Position numbers and translations under genes: made by a program
From: Mesobacillus harenae
GTDB lineage: Bacteria > Bacillota > Bacilli > Bacillales > Cytobacillaceae
Reading direction: 5' to 3'
DNA: 64,000 bases
Assembly (NCBI RefSeq): GCF_013343715.1
Contig: NZ_JABUNR010000003.1
Span: forward strand, 248,001-312,000
Shown here: one piece after another, positions 1 through 10,808 of the stretch
Layout of the letters: every line of letters starts with the position of its first letter
Numbering within the stretch: the first letter of the stretch is position 1
Notes under the pieces: model-generated
What the model was told of the DNA's origin: nothing
What the model saw: only the letters and a program-made list of their open reading frames with translations
Databases searched by the model: none

Positions 1-1347
1 ATTGAGGATAACCAAGTTCTGGTAGTTGGAAAGGAAGGCTGGAATGCTGGAGTGATCGGCATATTGGCATCGCGGCTCGTGGATAAATATTACCGCCCGA
101 CTATTGTATTAAGCTTCGATTCTGAAACAGGACTAGCTAAGGGCTCAGCCAGAAGCATAGCTGGCTTTGACCTGTTTAAGAATCTTTCCACTTGCCGGGA
201 TATTCTCCCGCATTTTGGCGGACATCCAATGGCAGCTGGTATGACATTAAAGCTGGGAGATGTAGACCAACTGCGCAGCCGCTTAAATGGATTGGCCAGA
301 GAACAATTGGCTGAAGAGGACTTTACGCCTCTGACCGAGATTACCGCAGAAGTCAGTATCTCAGATATTAATGTTAGTTCCATAAAGGAAATGGAGCTTT
401 TAGCACCTTTCGGGATGGACAATCCGAAGCCGAAATTTCTTGTTAAAGAGGCGAAAATATCTGCTATGCGGAAAATTGGCTCCGACCAGAATCATCTAAA
501 GCTCAGCCTGGAAGGAAAACAGGCCGGCCTCCTAGATGGCATTGGGTTCGGAATGGGTCATTTATATGAACATATTTCTCCATATGCAAGACTTTCGGCA
601 GTAGGCGAGTTATCCATAAATGAATGGAATAATAACAGAAAGCCGCAAATCTTCCTGCAGGACGTCCACATTAGCGAGTGGCAGCTGTTCGATCTGAGAG
701 GACTAAAGCGTCATGACAAGCTTAAGGAAATTATCCCGCAGCAGAATAGCCAGTACATCTGTTTTTCCCAAGATAACCTGGAGAACTTCACGGCTGGCGG
801 CCTGGAAGATATAACTTTGATTCGTTCGGAAGAGGAAGCCAGTCAGTTTCCTATCGATTCGAAAAATATAGTTTTATTAGATTTGCCTCCTTCTAAGGAA
901 ATTCTTGCTGAGTTGGTTAAAGAGAAAGTCCCATCAAGGATCTATGCTCACTTCCATAAGGAAAACAGCGAATTTTTCAGTACAATACCAACGAGGGACC
1001 ACTTCAAATGGTACTATGCTTTTCTGGCAAAGAGGGAAAGCTTTGATATAAAACGTCATGGTGATGAGCTCGCAAAACATCGCGGCTGGACTAAGGAAAC
1101 AGTTATTTTTATGTCAAAGGTGTTTTTTGAACTAGATTTTGTTAAAATAAACAATGGATTTATATCCTTAAATAAAAGCGGTCCCAAACGGGATTTAATG
1201 GAATCTGAAACATATCAGCAAAAACTTGCGCAATTTACTCTTGAAAATGATCTGCTATTTTCTTCGTTTCAGCAGTTAAAGAGCTGGTTCGACCAAGTCA
1301 TTCAAGGGTCTGTTAAAAATGAGGAGGCACTAACAGAGTGGATTTAA
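1..1347 (+). CDS. recJ: Single-stranded-DNA exonuclease RecJ, C-terminal part (5' truncated by window)
   Basis: The reading frame is open from base 1, so the N-terminal DHH nuclease core lies outside the window. What remains starts in the DHHA1 region: GWNAGVIGI followed by ASRL, then GSARSI, then GGHPMAAGM near bases 217-243, the classical RecJ glycine/histidine motif. After it come an OB-fold-like region and a long C-terminal extension of the kind found in Bacillus RecJ. RecJ is a 5'-3' ssDNA exonuclease that acts in recombination and mismatch and base excision repair in the cytosol. The last 10 bases overlap the GTG start of apt, which suggests translational coupling. The identity is secure; only completeness is unknown. 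Confidence 0.95.
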   Translation: MEDNQVLVVGKEGWNAGVIGILASRLVDKYYRPTIVLSFDSETGLAKGSARSIAGFDLFKNLSTCRDILPHFGGHPMAAGMTLKLGDVDQLRSRLNGLAREQLAEEDFTPLTEITAEVSISDINVSSIKEMELLAPFGMDNPKPKFLVKEAKISAMRKIGSDQNHLKLSLEGKQAGLLDGIGFGMGHLYEHISPYARLSAVGELSINEWNNNRKPQIFLQDVHISEWQLFDLRGLKRHDKLKEIIPQQNSQYICFSQDNLENFTAGGLEDITLIRSEEEASQFPIDSKNIVLLDLPPSKEILAELVKEKVPSRIYAHFHKENSEFFSTIPTRDHFKWYYAFLAKRESFDIKRHGDELAKHRGWTKETVIFMSKVFFELDFVKINNGFISLNKSGPKRDLMESETYQQKLAQFTLENDLLFSSFQQLKSWFDQVIQGSVKNEEALTEWI

Positions 1348-1850
1348 AACAATATGTAACAATCGTCGAGGATTGGCCGAAACCTGGTATAAAGTTTAAA
1401 GATATTACGACTCTAATGGATAATGGAGATGCATACCGATATGCTACAGACCAAATTGTCGAATATGCACGTGAAAAACATATTGATCTAGTTGTCGGTC
1501 CCGAAGCGCGCGGCTTTATTATCGGATGTCCGGTAGCCTATTCCCTTGGTGTTGGCTTTGCACCTGTACGAAAGGAAGGAAAACTTCCAAGAGAAACAAT
1601 AAAGGTACAATATGGTCTTGAATATGGAAAAGATATACTGACAATTCATAAAGATGCGATTAAACCAGGACAACGTGTACTGATTACGGATGATCTATTG
1701 GCTACTGGAGGAACGATTGAAGCAACGATCAAGCTCGTTGAAGAGCTAGGTGGGGTTGTCGCAGGTATTGCCTTCCTGATTGAGCTTTCATATCTGGACG
1801 GACGCAGTAAACTTGATGATTATGATATTATGACTTTGATGCAATATTAA
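1338..1850 (+). CDS. apt: Adenine phosphoribosyltransferase
   Basis: Apt converts adenine plus PRPP to AMP plus pyrophosphate in purine salvage. The protein has 170 residues, the family norm, with the PRPP-binding signature [13 protein letters not shown] at residues 114-126 and the GPEARGF motif near residue 54. The GTG start is fixed by GAGGAGG at 1321-1327, ten bases upstream, inside the end of recJ; the two genes overlap by 10 bp. A strong terminator follows at 1859-1887, so recJ and apt end a transcription unit before relA. The same recJ-apt-relA order is known from B. subtilis. Confidence 0.97.
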   Translation: MDLKQYVTIVEDWPKPGIKFKDITTLMDNGDAYRYATDQIVEYAREKHIDLVVGPEARGFIIGCPVAYSLGVGFAPVRKEGKLPRETIKVQYGLEYGKDILTIHKDAIKPGQRVLITDDLLATGGTIEATIKLVEELGGVVAGIAFLIELSYLDGRSKLDDYDIMTLMQY

Positions 1851-1858
1851 TACCGAAA

Positions 1859-1887
1859 AGAGAGCGCTCAGGTTGAGTGCTCTCTTT
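1859..1887 (+). terminator. Intrinsic terminator of recJ-apt
   Basis: A 12-bp stem (AGAGAGCGCTCA with TGAGTGCTCTCT, one G-U pair) closes a 3-nt loop and is followed by a short T-run. Confidence 0.85.
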
Positions 1888-2121
1888 TACATAAGCGCTC
1901 CCATAAAAAAGTTTTTCGACAAATTTCTTAATTCCCTTAAAAATAATCACCTATCTCTTTACATCTTGCTTCTTTTCTCTGATAATGGTAACAATCCTTC
2001 ATACCTTCTATTTGATGAAGGGTACAGGTACAAATTAATTAATTCACATAAAAAACTTCTTATCATGCTAACTCAGAACGGATAAACTGTTTTTATAAAT
2101 GAAGAAAATAAAGGTGATTAT

Positions 2122-4317
2122 ATGGCGAACGATCAAGTGTTATCCGCCGAACAAGTCATCGACAGTACACAAGCATATTTAAATGAGGAAAATGTTGAGC
2201 TTGTAAAAAAGGCATATGAATTTGCCAGACAAGCACATCATGACCAATACAGAAAATCCGGAGAACCGTACATTATCCATCCGATCCAGGTAGCGGGCAT
2301 TCTTGCTGACCTGGAAATGGACCCAGCTACGGTTGCAGCCGGTTTTCTTCACGACGTTGTTGAAGATACGGATGTTACCCTTGCGGACTTGAGGGACGTC
2401 TTTAACGACGAAGTGGCTATGCTTGTTGATGGCGTGACAAAGCTCGGTAAAATTAAATATAAATCTCAGGAAGAACAGCAGGCTGAAAATCACCGAAAAA
2501 TGTTCGTTGCTATGGCACAGGACATACGGGTTATTTTAATTAAACTTGCAGACCGTCTTCATAATATGAGAACACTTAAGCACTTGCCGATAGAAAAGCA
2601 GCGAAGAATTTCTAATGAAACGCTCGAAATTTTTGCTCCGCTTGCCCACCGTCTAGGGATCTCTAAGATTAAATGGGAGCTCGAGGATACGGCTTTAAGA
2701 TATTTAAACCCTCAGCAGTATTACAGAATCGTGAACTTAATGAAAAGAAAACGTGCCGAGCGTGAACAATATCTTGAGGAAGTCATTACAGAAGTGCGCG
2801 ATCGTATGAATGAAGTCTCGATAAAAGCTGAAATTTCAGGACGGCCAAAACACATTTACAGCATCTATCGTAAAATGGCCATCCAAAATAAACAGTTTAA
2901 CGAGATTTATGATTTATTAGCCGTACGTATTGTTGTTAACAGTATTAAAGACTGCTATGCGATTCTTGGGATTATTCATACATGCTGGAAGCCGATGCCG
3001 GGCCGTTTCAAAGACTATATTGCCATGCCAAAGCCCAATATGTACCAGTCTCTGCATACTACCGTTATAGGACCTAAAGGGGACCCTCTTGAGGTTCAAA
3101 TTCGAACTTTCGAAATGCATCGTATTGCTGAATTTGGGGTTGCTGCGCACTGGGCCTATAAGGAAGGCAAACCTGTTACCGAGAGTTCATCGTTCGAAAC
3201 AAAATTAACCTGGTTTAGGGAAATACTTGAGTTTCAGAATGATACAGCCAATGCCGAAGAATTTATGGAATCTTTGAAGATTGACTTATTTTCTGACATG
3301 GTTTTCATATTCACCCCCAAAGGTGATGTGATTGAATTGCCGGCCGGTTCGGTCCCAATCGATTTTTCCTATAGAATTCATTCGGAAATTGGGAATAAAA
3401 CCATTGGAGCAAAAGTAAATGGGAAAATGGTTACGCTGGATTATAAACTTAAAACAGGTGATATCGTTGAAATTTTAACATCCAAGCATTCCTACGGTCC
3501 TAGCCAGGATTGGCTTAAGCTTGCACAGACATCTCAGGCGAAAAATAAAATTAGGCAGTTTTTCAAAAAACAGCGTAAAGATGAGAATGTTGAAAAAGGC
3601 CGGGAGCTTGTAGAAAAAGAAATTCGAAATATGGACTTTGATACTAAAGAAATACTGACGCCAGATAATCTTAAGCGGGTAGTCGATAAATTTAACTTTA
3701 CAAGTGAAGATGATATGTATGCGGCTGTAGGATATAACGGAGTAACGGCTCTACAGGTTGCGAACAGACTGACCGAGAAGTTACGTAAAAAGCGAGACTT
3801 AGAGCAGGAAACCACAATAACCAACGCAGTATCTGAACTGAAAAGTTTTCCTTCGGCCAGGAAGCGGGAATCAGGTGTAAGGGTGTCTGGTGTCGATAAC
3901 CTTTTAATCCGCCTTTCTAAATGCTGCAGTCCGGTACCTGGGGACGATATTATTGGGTTTATCACGAAGGGAAGAGGCGTATCCGTCCACCGTGAAGACT
4001 GTACCAACATCAATACGGATGATGCAATGGCAAGATTAATCCCGGTTGAGTGGGATACAGTTTTAAATGATAAAAAAGAATATAATGTTGATATAGAGAT
4101 TAGCGGCTATGACCGTCGCGGATTGCTTAATGAAGTGCTTCAGGCGGTTAGTGAAACTAAAACGAACATTACAGCAGTATCAGGGAAGTCTGACAGAAAT
4201 AAAATGGCTACCATTACTATGTCAATTGCGATTCAAAATGTAAGTCACCTTCAAAAAGTGGTTGATAGGATCAAGCAGATCCCTGATGTGTATGCTGTCA
4301 GAAGAATCATGAATTAA
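2122..4317 (+). CDS. relA: Bifunctional (p)ppGpp synthetase/hydrolase Rel
   Basis: This is the long RSH enzyme of the stringent response, which makes and degrades (p)ppGpp on and off the ribosome. The protein has 731 residues. An N-terminal HD hydrolase domain shows FLHDVVEDT at about 76-83. The synthetase domain carries RFKDYI at 295-300, the RxKD form typical of bifunctional enzymes. A TGS domain spans about 391-452 and an ACT domain about 660-731. AAGGTGAT at 2111-2118 supports the ATG. The gene stands alone after the apt terminator and is followed 12 bp later by dtd, so the two are probably cotranscribed. No missing catalytic motif is seen, so both activities are expected. Confidence 0.97.
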   Translation: MANDQVLSAEQVIDSTQAYLNEENVELVKKAYEFARQAHHDQYRKSGEPYIIHPIQVAGILADLEMDPATVAAGFLHDVVEDTDVTLADLRDVFNDEVAMLVDGVTKLGKIKYKSQEEQQAENHRKMFVAMAQDIRVILIKLADRLHNMRTLKHLPIEKQRRISNETLEIFAPLAHRLGISKIKWELEDTALRYLNPQQYYRIVNLMKRKRAEREQYLEEVITEVRDRMNEVSIKAEISGRPKHIYSIYRKMAIQNKQFNEIYDLLAVRIVVNSIKDCYAILGIIHTCWKPMPGRFKDYIAMPKPNMYQSLHTTVIGPKGDPLEVQIRTFEMHRIAEFGVAAHWAYKEGKPVTESSSFETKLTWFREILEFQNDTANAEEFMESLKIDLFSDMVFIFTPKGDVIELPAGSVPIDFSYRIHSEIGNKTIGAKVNGKMVTLDYKLKTGDIVEILTSKHSYGPSQDWLKLAQTSQAKNKIRQFFKKQRKDENVEKGRELVEKEIRNMDFDTKEILTPDNLKRVVDKFNFTSEDDMYAAVGYNGVTALQVANRLTEKLRKKRDLEQETTITNAVSELKSFPSARKRESGVRVSGVDNLLIRLSKCCSPVPGDDIIGFITKGRGVSVHREDCTNINTDDAMARLIPVEWDTVLNDKKEYNVDIEISGYDRRGLLNEVLQAVSETKTNITAVSGKSDRNKMATITMSIAIQNVSHLQKVVDRIKQIPDVYAVRRIMN

Positions 4318-4329
4318 GGAGTTTGGTCA

Positions 4330-4770
4330 ATGAAGGCAGTTGTTCAGCGCAGTAAAGCTGCCAATGTAACAGTTGAGGGTAAAATCATTGGCGAGATTAA
4401 TAAAGGGTTTGTTGTTCTCATTGGAATTACACATCAAGATACAGAAAAAGATGCTGCTTTTCTGGCAGATAAGATTGCTAACCTTCGGGTGTTTGAAGAT
4501 GAAAGTGGCAAAATGAATCTTTCATTGCTTGACACAGGAGGCGAGATTTTATCAGTTTCCCAATTCACTCTTTATGGTGATTGTCGAAAGGGCCGCAGAC
4601 CGAATTTTATGGAAGCTGCCAAGCCTGAAGCAGCGATATCGCTTTATGAATTTTTCAATAGCTGTCTCCGTGAAAAGGGATTGAAAGTTGCGACCGGAGA
4701 GTTTGGTGCTATGATGGATGTCCAGCTTACCAATGATGGCCCTGTTACATTGATTATTGAAAGCAAATAA
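4330..4770 (+). CDS. dtd: D-aminoacyl-tRNA deacylase
   Basis: Dtd hydrolyses D-amino acids (and glycine from tRNA-Ala) off mischarged tRNAs, protecting translation. The 146-residue protein matches the family length and shows both active-site signatures: SQFTLYGD near residue 79 and the C-terminal NDGPVT near residue 137, which carries the cross-subunit Gly-Pro motif. It begins 12 bp after relA and ends at a bidirectional terminator shared with the convergent amidase gene. This is yrvI in the B. subtilis gene order. Confidence 0.96.
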   Translation: MKAVVQRSKAANVTVEGKIIGEINKGFVVLIGITHQDTEKDAAFLADKIANLRVFEDESGKMNLSLLDTGGEILSVSQFTLYGDCRKGRRPNFMEAAKPEAAISLYEFFNSCLREKGLKVATGEFGAMMDVQLTNDGPVTLIIESK

Positions 4771-4799
4771 AAAAGCCTCCTGAAAAGGGGGCTTTTTTT
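4771..4799. terminator. Bidirectional terminator between dtd and yrvJ
   Basis: The AAGCCTCC/GGGGGCTT stem is flanked by A-rich sequence on the left and a T-run on the right, so it can stop transcription from either side. Confidence 0.8.
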
Positions 4800-4821
4800 C
4801 ATCTTCAACTCCGTTTAGTAT

Positions 4822-6570
4822 TTAGTTAGATTTAAAGTATCGCGCTAAACCCTCAAAAATTCCAGCCGTGACAGCTTCCTGATAATTTCCTGAGGAAATG
4901 GCCATTTCCTCCGATGCGTTACTTAAATAACCCAATTCCAGCAAGATGCTCTTTTGGCTGTTTTCCCTTAACACATGATAGTTTCCAGACCTAACCCCGC
5001 GATCTTTTAACTTTGTCTGGGAAATTACTGATGAATGAACATATTCGGCAAGGGATTTTTCTCGGGAGTAATAATAATAGCTTGTAATTCCTCTTACACT
5101 TCTATCGAAGATACTATCATAATGGATGCTAATAAAAGCATCAGCATTATTGTACTGGGACGTGCTTACCCGGGATTTCAAAGATAGATAACTGTCGCTG
5201 CTTCTAGTTAGAATAACCTTTGTTCCACTAGCTCTAAGTTTATCGTAAAGTAACTTTGCTGTCCTGAGATTCAAATCCTTCTCCAAGGTTCCTCTGGCTC
5301 CAATAGTTCCGCTGTCTCTGCCCCCATGGCCAGGATCAATGACGATCGTTTTATTTTTAATATGAAGGGATGCACCGGGCCTCTCTATCTGTGGAGCAGC
5401 CCCAGAAACTGAAACGATCCAACCTGCTACATAGCCTTTATCCCCATTTTCAAGTTCAATTTCATACCAGTCATTTTTTAGACCAGTTATGGAAAAGTTG
5501 GCTCCCTGATTTACTCTTTTTGCAACTTGATGTTTAACCCCGGGCCCTTTCCGAATATTTGTACCATTGTGAAGGATTTGTACAGTGCTTTTCGAGACAT
5601 TGTGATCGGAAGGTACTTTATTTGTTTTATCAAAAAACCATCCTGCTGCCCATCCAAATGATCCAGGCTTATATTCTATCTTTACCCAGTTGTTTTTCTC
5701 CTCAATGATCTTGTAGCTCTGCCCCTTTGTCACGGAACCTACAACTTTTCCGTTTAAAGACCCTGAATTACGTACGTTTAATGATGAGGCAGTAACTATT
5801 CCAGTTCTTTCGGTAGAGGAAGAAGAGGACCCTGCTTGATCGGAAGAAGATGAAGCTGCTGCCTTTTTAACATATTGGCTGCTAACCCAGGCTGCTTGTC
5901 CTTTGTATTCGATTTTAGTCCAGCTCTTTTCTTCAGTAATGATTTTAACTGAGGTGCCCTTATTAAGCTTTCCAATTACTTGCCCATTTAAAGACGCTGT
6001 TGCTCGCACATTTAAATTGTCAGCCAGAATACTCCCGCTGGCTGTTGTCTTAATATTGTTTCCTGACAAAGCGGGACTAGAAAATGCTAGATATTCTTGT
6101 GAAACCCAACCTTCCCCAGCTGAAAACCGCACCTTTGTCCAATTCTCATTTTGTTCAAGTACCTGGACAGCTTGTCCGTTATTTAATGAGCCGACAATCT
6201 GGAATTCTGTACCGGGCCCTTTCCTTATCCTAAGACCATTTGTGGTTATCGTAGCTGTCTCATTCTTTGCAGAAGGCTTTATAGAAGAAACGGTTGTCTC
6301 CTTCTTAATAAACCAGCCAGCAACCCAGCCTTTGCTGCCATTTTTTAAAGAGATTTGCACCCAATCGCCATCTTCCTTAACCAGATTGTATGTTTCCCCT
6401 TTTCTGACTTGCCCGTTAACTCCATAGCTCAATCCAGGCCCTTTCCTGACATTTAAGCTGTCAGCAGTGATTTTTACCGTATTGGTGCTTGCTTCGGCAC
6501 TTTCCTGTGGCAGGAAAGTGCTCCAGGCCATACATAAACAGATCAGCATTATCCCCAGTTTTTGAACCAT
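4822..6570 (-). CDS. yrvJ: Exported N-acetylmuramoyl-L-alanine amidase with five SH3b domains (YrvJ-like)
   Basis: This is a 582-residue secreted peptidoglycan hydrolase. A signal peptide occupies about residues 1-28. Five bacterial SH3 repeats follow at about 30-90, 104-161, 177-234, 256-314 and 327-386; each contains an LNVR/LRIR/TNIR core and most end in GWVAGW-like sequence. Residues 406-582 form an Amidase_3 domain with zinc ligands H415, E430 and H483 and catalytic E545 in LLELGYLS. A Ser-rich linker lies at 238-253. AAAGGGGAG upstream of the ATG is a good ribosome site. It probably cleaves between MurNAc and the stem peptide while the SH3b array binds wall. Position between dtd and hisS matches yrvJ; the alternative name LytH refers to the same fold in staphylococci. 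Confidence 0.9.
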   Translation of the reverse strand: MVQKLGIMLICLCMAWSTFLPQESAEASTNTVKITADSLNVRKGPGLSYGVNGQVRKGETYNLVKEDGDWVQISLKNGSKGWVAGWFIKKETTVSSIKPSAKNETATITTNGLRIRKGPGTEFQIVGSLNNGQAVQVLEQNENWTKVRFSAGEGWVSQEYLAFSSPALSGNNIKTTASGSILADNLNVRATASLNGQVIGKLNKGTSVKIITEEKSWTKIEYKGQAAWVSSQYVKKAAASSSSDQAGSSSSSTERTGIVTASSLNVRNSGSLNGKVVGSVTKGQSYKIIEEKNNWVKIEYKPGSFGWAAGWFFDKTNKVPSDHNVSKSTVQILHNGTNIRKGPGVKHQVAKRVNQGANFSITGLKNDWYEIELENGDKGYVAGWIVSVSGAAPQIERPGASLHIKNKTIVIDPGHGGRDSGTIGARGTLEKDLNLRTAKLLYDKLRASGTKVILTRSSDSYLSLKSRVSTSQYNNADAFISIHYDSIFDRSVRGITSYYYYSREKSLAEYVHSSVISQTKLKDRGVRSGNYHVLRENSQKSILLELGYLSNASEEMAISSGNYQEAVTAGIFEGLARYFKSN

Positions 6571-7131
6571 ATTTAACTCCCCTTTATGTATATCTATCTA
6601 TATCTTTCTTGTTAACTAATTGGCAGTCTTTGTCGGACCTTCCAGTTTTCTCGTTTCTGGTCACTAAGGGAAGCTTCCCAGAATCATCCTCGCAGGAACA
6701 CGCTATGCTTGTTCCGAGTCGTCTCCGCATTTCTTTGTCCAGCTGCGACTCCTAGCTTCTCGAGTCGCTTCGGTCCAGCTGTTGAAGTCAAAGAACGACT
6801 TCCCCTGCTGGCCCTCCAGCGCTTGTCGAAGCTGGTCAGTCGTCTCCGCATTTCTTATTCCAGCTGCGACTCCTAGAAACTCGGAAAACTTCAGGTCCTC
6901 CGACAGAAGCAAGGACCGCTTCTTTGTCGGACCTTCCAGTTATCTCGTTTCTGGTCAGTCGTCTCCACTTTATTTATTTTAACGGATTTTTCCATTGAAC
7001 GCACGGCTATATTGTGTTGTATCGACGTTTGTCTAAATACTTTTATTTTTATTTTGATATTTTAGAAAGATTTATGGAAAAAATCGAGGGTGAAGGGAAA
7101 GAATAATCTTTAATGAAACGGAGGGATAAAT
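6571..7131. other. 561-bp intergenic region, mostly repeats
   Basis: This gap between yrvJ and yrzK holds the repeat field at 6627-6967, described separately. The remaining AT-rich 160 bp before yrzK shows no gene. Open frames that run through the repeats have no ribosome site and no recognisable product. Confidence 0.6.
6627..6967. repeat. Cluster of nested intergenic repeat modules
   Basis: Three repeat types interleave. (1) A 37-bp unit at 6627-6663 recurs at 6921-6957 with one mismatch. (2) A 39-bp unit beginning AGTCGTCTCCGCATTTCTT at 6717-6755 recurs at 6838-6876 with about three differences, and its first bases recur again at 6957-6966. (3) Inverted repeats lie inside: GAAGTC/GACTTC at 6784-6802 and GGTCCTCCGACAGAAGC against GCTTCTTTGTCGGACC at 6894-6933. 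The content is GC-richer than the flanks. This looks like a degraded non-coding dispersed element of the kind common in Bacillaceae genomes; copy number elsewhere cannot be judged here. Confidence 0.75.
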
Positions 7132-7308
7132 GTGCGATTTAGTGAAAAAGGGGCGGTTGTCCAATCTGGAGACAATCAAATCTTCGGGGTGGATTTTCAT
7201 GATTTTATGCAAAAGGAACAAAATTCTAATATGGTAGAGCTTGCTTCGGAATTCGGCTTGACAGTTCGGGATGTAAGAAATCTAAAAAAACAGATGGAAC
7301 GGTCATAG
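7132..7308 (+). CDS. yrzK: Small protein YrzK-like, 58 aa
   Basis: A GTG start at 7132 lies 6 bp after GGAGGG (7120-7125) and opens a 58-codon frame. An ATG two bases earlier is out of frame and quickly stops. The product is charged and ends in a segment (ELASEFGLTVRDVRNLKKQM) that could form a helix-turn-helix-like pair of helices. B. subtilis has a small gene, yrzK, in the same place between yrvJ and hisS, so I assign it by position and size; the function is not known to me. The hisS promoter starts 7 bp downstream. Confidence 0.7.
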   Translation: MRFSEKGAVVQSGDNQIFGVDFHDFMQKEQNSNMVELASEFGLTVRDVRNLKKQMERS

Positions 7309-7315
7309 GATCTAC

Positions 7316-7344
7316 TTGACAATCGAGATTAAGGTCCGTATTAT
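7316..7344 (+). promoter_or_regulatory. Sigma-A promoter of hisS-aspS
   Basis: TTGACA at 7316-7321 and TATTAT at 7339-7344 are separated by exactly 17 bp; an overlapping TATAAT sits at 7342-7347. It lies just upstream of the T-box leader. Confidence 0.8.
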
Positions 7345-7351
7345 AATATAA

Positions 7352-7637
7352 ACTAAGCGGGATAGCATTATTAAAACCGATGATGGAGAATAGTAGTTAA
7401 GAAATAGGTGAAAAGAGAGAAAATGTCCTGGCTGAAAGCATTTTCGCACACTGGCTTAATGAATTGAACACTCCGTAGGTTTCTCTCCGAAAGATTTAGT
7501 TTAGTAGGGGAGAACGTAGGCAGGCGTTAACTGTTAAAGAGGAAGCATTTTTTTTTATTGCTTCAATTAGGGTGGTACCACGGGAAATCAAAGCTCTCGT
7601 CCCTTGTTTTTATAACAAGGAACGGGGGTTTTTTTTA
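7352..7637 (+). promoter_or_regulatory. T-box riboswitch leader of hisS-aspS (His specifier)
   Basis: The leader has the conserved T-box AGGGTGGTACCACGG at 7569-7583, followed by a terminator hairpin at about 7594-7637 (CTCGTCCCTTGTT pairing with AACAAGGAACGGGGG, then a long T-run). In the stem I region, the context GAATTGAACACTCC puts the likely specifier codon CAC (His) at 7469-7471. The TGGT of the T-box would pair with an ACCA tRNA end. Uncharged tRNA-His should stabilise the antiterminator and turn on hisS and, by readthrough, aspS. The specifier assignment is from loop context, not from a folded model. Confidence 0.9.
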
Positions 7638-7685
7638 TTATTTATACATATTATTATTTTTATGATTCATAGGAGGAAAGAGGAA

Positions 7686-8957
7686 ATGTCAATTCAAATA
7701 CCGAGAGGCACTCAAGATATTTTACCGGGTGAAGTTGAAAAATGGCAGTTGATTGAAGAGGCGGCCAGAAAACTTTGTGAAAAATTTCAATATCGTGAAA
7801 TCCGCACACCGATCTTTGAGCATACCGAATTGTTCCTTAGAGGGGTAGGCGACACAACAGATATAGTTCAAAAAGAAATGTACACCTTTCAAGACCGCGG
7901 GGGTAGAGACTTAACACTTCGCCCAGAAGGAACAGCCGCGACGGTTAGATCCTTTGTTGAAAAGAAAATGTTCGGCGATGCGCAGCAGCCTGTTAAGCTT
8001 TACTATATGGGACCAATGTTCCGTTATGAAAGGCCGCAGGCAGGGAGATACCGTCAGTTTGTCCAATTTGGGATTGAGGCACTGGGCAGCGCTGATCCTG
8101 CTATTGATGCAGAAGTAATTTCACTTGCAATGTCTCTTTATAAGGATCTCGGTTTGGAAAAACTGAAGCTAGTTATAAACAGTCTTGGGGATAAAGAAAG
8201 CAGAAGTGCTCACAGGCAGGCACTTATCGAGCATTTTGAACCGAGAATTGAAGAATTTTGCGGAGATTGCCAGGGGCGGCTTGAAAAAAATCCAATGAGA
8301 ATCTTGGATTGTAAAAAAGATAGTGACCATGAGCTTATTAAAAGCGCTCCATCAATCCTTGATTATTTAAGCGAGGAATCGAGCAGTTATTTTGAAAAGG
8401 TTAAACAGTATTTAACTATGCTTGATATCCCGTTTGAGGTTGATCAAAATCTTGTTCGCGGACTTGATTATTATAACCATACAGCTTTTGAAATTATGAG
8501 CAATGCAGAGGGCTTTGGAGCTATAACCACTCTTTGTGGCGGAGGACGCTATAACGGGCTTGTTGAAGAAATAGGAGGGCCAGAGACACCTGGAATTGGG
8601 TTTGCCTTAAGCATTGAAAGACTCCTGGCCGCACTTGACGCTGAGAAAGTAGAACTCCCATTAACAAGAGGAATAGACTGCTATGTCGCAGCCCTTGGTG
8701 ATGAGGCTAAAGATTATACAGTAGGCCTGCTTGGGAAGTTACGAAAAGCAGGATTCTCAGCTGAACGGGATTATTTAAACAGAAAAATAAAAGCCCAATT
8801 CAAAGCTGCGGACCGTTTAAATGCTAAGTATGTAGCGGTTTTGGGTGATGATGAACTTAGTGGAAATAAAATTAATCTGAAGTCCCTGGCGGATGGGGAG
8901 CAGATTGAAATCCAGCTTGATGAATTCATTGAAAAATTTACGGAGTTATGCAAATAA
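7686..8957 (+). CDS. hisS: Histidyl-tRNA synthetase
   Basis: This class II synthetase charges tRNA-His. The chosen ATG at 7686 follows AGGAGG at 7671-7676 and gives 423 residues; the frame is open further upstream, but that DNA is the T-box leader. Visible signatures are motif 2 with [10 protein letters not shown], the histidine-binding [13 protein letters not shown] segment, GGGRYNGL and motif 3 [11 protein letters not shown], then a C-terminal anticodon-binding domain. aspS starts 12 bp downstream with its own ribosome site, so both genes share the T-box-controlled transcript. Confidence 0.97.
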   Translation: MSIQIPRGTQDILPGEVEKWQLIEEAARKLCEKFQYREIRTPIFEHTELFLRGVGDTTDIVQKEMYTFQDRGGRDLTLRPEGTAATVRSFVEKKMFGDAQQPVKLYYMGPMFRYERPQAGRYRQFVQFGIEALGSADPAIDAEVISLAMSLYKDLGLEKLKLVINSLGDKESRSAHRQALIEHFEPRIEEFCGDCQGRLEKNPMRILDCKKDSDHELIKSAPSILDYLSEESSSYFEKVKQYLTMLDIPFEVDQNLVRGLDYYNHTAFEIMSNAEGFGAITTLCGGGRYNGLVEEIGGPETPGIGFALSIERLLAALDAEKVELPLTRGIDCYVAALGDEAKDYTVGLLGKLRKAGFSAERDYLNRKIKAQFKAADRLNAKYVAVLGDDELSGNKINLKSLADGEQIEIQLDEFIEKFTELCK

Positions 8958-8969
8958 GGGGGAAGTAAG

Positions 8970-10748
8970 ATGTTTGGAAGGACGTATTATTGTGGTGAAG
9001 TGACAGAACAAGCAATAGGTGAAACGATTTCTTTAAAGGGCTGGGTTCAAAAAAGACGCGACCTGGGCGGGCTTATCTTTATCGACTTTCGTGACAGGAC
9101 TGGGATCGTTCAGGTAGTTTTCAATCCTGAGGTTTCCCAAGAAGCGCTTGCTGTCGCAGACAAGGTGAGGAATGAGTATGTCCTTGATATCAAAGGGACA
9201 GTTATAGCACGTGAGCCTGGAACTATCAACGAAAATCTTAAAACTGGGAAAATTGAAATTCATGCATCGGAGATTACCATCCTGAATGATGCTAAAACTC
9301 CTCCATTTACAATAGCTGATGGGACAGAAGTTTCAGAGGATGTAAGACTTAAGTACAGATATTTAGATCTGCGCAGACCTGTTATGTATGAGACTTTTAA
9401 AATGCGCCACAATGTAACCAAGTCTGTCCGGGATTACCTGGACGGAGAAGGATTTTTAGATATAGAAACACCAATGCTAACAAAAAGCACTCCTGAAGGT
9501 GCCAGAGACTACCTCGTTCCTAGCCGAGTCCATCCGGGTGAGTTCTATGCTCTTCCGCAATCACCTCAGATTTTCAAGCAGTTGTTAATGGTAGGCGGTT
9601 TCGAAAGGTATTATCAAATTGCACGCTGTTTCCGTGATGAAGACCTGCGTGCCGACCGGCAGCCTGAGTTTACACAGATCGATATTGAGACCAGCTTTAT
9701 GAGCCAGGATGATATCATTGCCTTAACAGAGGGCATGATGTTTAAAATTATGAAAGAAGTTAAAGGTGTTGAGATTGACCTGCCGATCAAAAGGATGTCT
9801 TATGATGAAGCGATGGCCCGTTTTGGCTCTGACAAGCCTGATACCCGTTTTGGAATGGAACTAAAGGACTTGTCTGAACTTCTTAGTGACTCCGGCTTCA
9901 AGGTGTTTTCTGGTGCGATAGCAGCCGGCGGGCAGGTTAAAGCCATCAATGTGAAGGGCGGAGCTGCTTTATATTCCCGAAAAGATATTGATGGACTCAC
10001 AGATTTTGTCTCCCGATATGGAGCTAAGGGCCTTGCTTGGCTAAAATCTGAAGAAGAAGGCCTAAAAGGTCCTATTTCTAAATTCTTGTCTGAGGAAGAA
10101 CAGCAGTCTGTTTCCTCGTTGCTTTCTGCAAAAGCTGGTGATTTGCTCTTATTTGTAGCTGATAAAAAAAGTGTGGTAGCAGATTCACTTGGTGCTCTTC
10201 GGATAAAACTGGCTAAAGAACTAAAATTAATTGACCAAAGCAAATTCAACTTCCTTTGGATTACAGAATGGCCCCTGTTAGAGTATGATGAAGAAACTAA
10301 TAGGTATTATGCAGCACATCATCCTTTTACAATGCCAGCAAGAGAAGATTTGCCTTTGCTTGAATCTGATCCAGCTAGTGTAAGAGCTCAAGCGTATGAT
10401 CTTGTTCTAAATGGCTATGAGCTTGGTGGAGGTTCTCTTCGGATCTTCGAACGGGAAGTACAGGAAAAAATGTTTTCTGTCTTGGGCTTTAGCCGTGAAG
10501 AGGCTCAGGAACAATTCGGTTTCCTCCTTGAAGCTTTTGAGTATGGCACACCTCCGCACGGCGGAATTGCCCTTGGTTTGGATCGGTTGGTCATGCTCCT
10601 GGCTGGGCGTTCTAACCTTCGTGATACGATTGCATTTCCTAAGACTGCGAGCGCGAGCGACCTTTTGACTGATGCTCCTGGTGAAGTGAGTCAAGCTCAG
10701 TTGAAAGAGCTCCATTTGTCATTAAATTTTAACAAAGGTAAGGAATAA
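8970..10748 (+). CDS. aspS: Aspartyl-tRNA synthetase
   Basis: The 592-residue bacterial-type AspRS charges tRNA-Asp. An N-terminal OB anticodon-binding domain comes first ([20 protein letters not shown] near residue 24). The class II core follows, with motif 2 [20 protein letters not shown], a bacterial GAD insertion roughly at 290-410, and motif 3 [15 protein letters not shown] near the C-terminus. It is cotranscribed with hisS. No separate T-box lies between them, so its expression should follow the histidine-responsive leader. No intrinsic terminator precedes the 6S RNA promoter immediately downstream. Confidence 0.97.
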   Translation: MFGRTYYCGEVTEQAIGETISLKGWVQKRRDLGGLIFIDFRDRTGIVQVVFNPEVSQEALAVADKVRNEYVLDIKGTVIAREPGTINENLKTGKIEIHASEITILNDAKTPPFTIADGTEVSEDVRLKYRYLDLRRPVMYETFKMRHNVTKSVRDYLDGEGFLDIETPMLTKSTPEGARDYLVPSRVHPGEFYALPQSPQIFKQLLMVGGFERYYQIARCFRDEDLRADRQPEFTQIDIETSFMSQDDIIALTEGMMFKIMKEVKGVEIDLPIKRMSYDEAMARFGSDKPDTRFGMELKDLSELLSDSGFKVFSGAIAAGGQVKAINVKGGAALYSRKDIDGLTDFVSRYGAKGLAWLKSEEEGLKGPISKFLSEEEQQSVSSLLSAKAGDLLLFVADKKSVVADSLGALRIKLAKELKLIDQSKFNFLWITEWPLLEYDEETNRYYAAHHPFTMPAREDLPLLESDPASVRAQAYDLVLNGYELGGGSLRIFEREVQEKMFSVLGFSREEAQEQFGFLLEAFEYGTPPHGGIALGLDRLVMLLAGRSNLRDTIAFPKTASASDLLTDAPGEVSQAQLKELHLSLNFNKGKE

Positions 10749-10764
10749 GTAACATTCTAGATCC

Positions 10765-10793
10765 TTGAAAATGAGACCTGAAAATGGTATTAT
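10765..10793 (+). promoter_or_regulatory. Promoter of 6S-1 RNA
   Basis: TTGAAA at 10765-10770 and TATTAT at 10788-10793 are 17 bp apart; a second -10-like TATAAT overlaps at 10791-10796. Transcription would start near 10802-10809, where the RNA begins. Confidence 0.7.
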
Positions 10794-10808
10794 AATCTCA
10801 ATAAAAGA

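Noticed and set aside
1873..2085. 70-codon frame between apt and relA
   Set aside because: It starts inside the apt terminator, has no ribosome site and a low-complexity AT-rich product with no known relatives to my eye.
3534..4013. Long minus-strand frame (159 codons) inside relA
   Set aside because: A shadow of the relA coding frame; no start signal on that strand.
6489..6982. Several 66-88 codon frames on both strands through the repeat field
   Set aside because: They arise from GC-richer repeats, overlap each other on both strands and lack ribosome sites.
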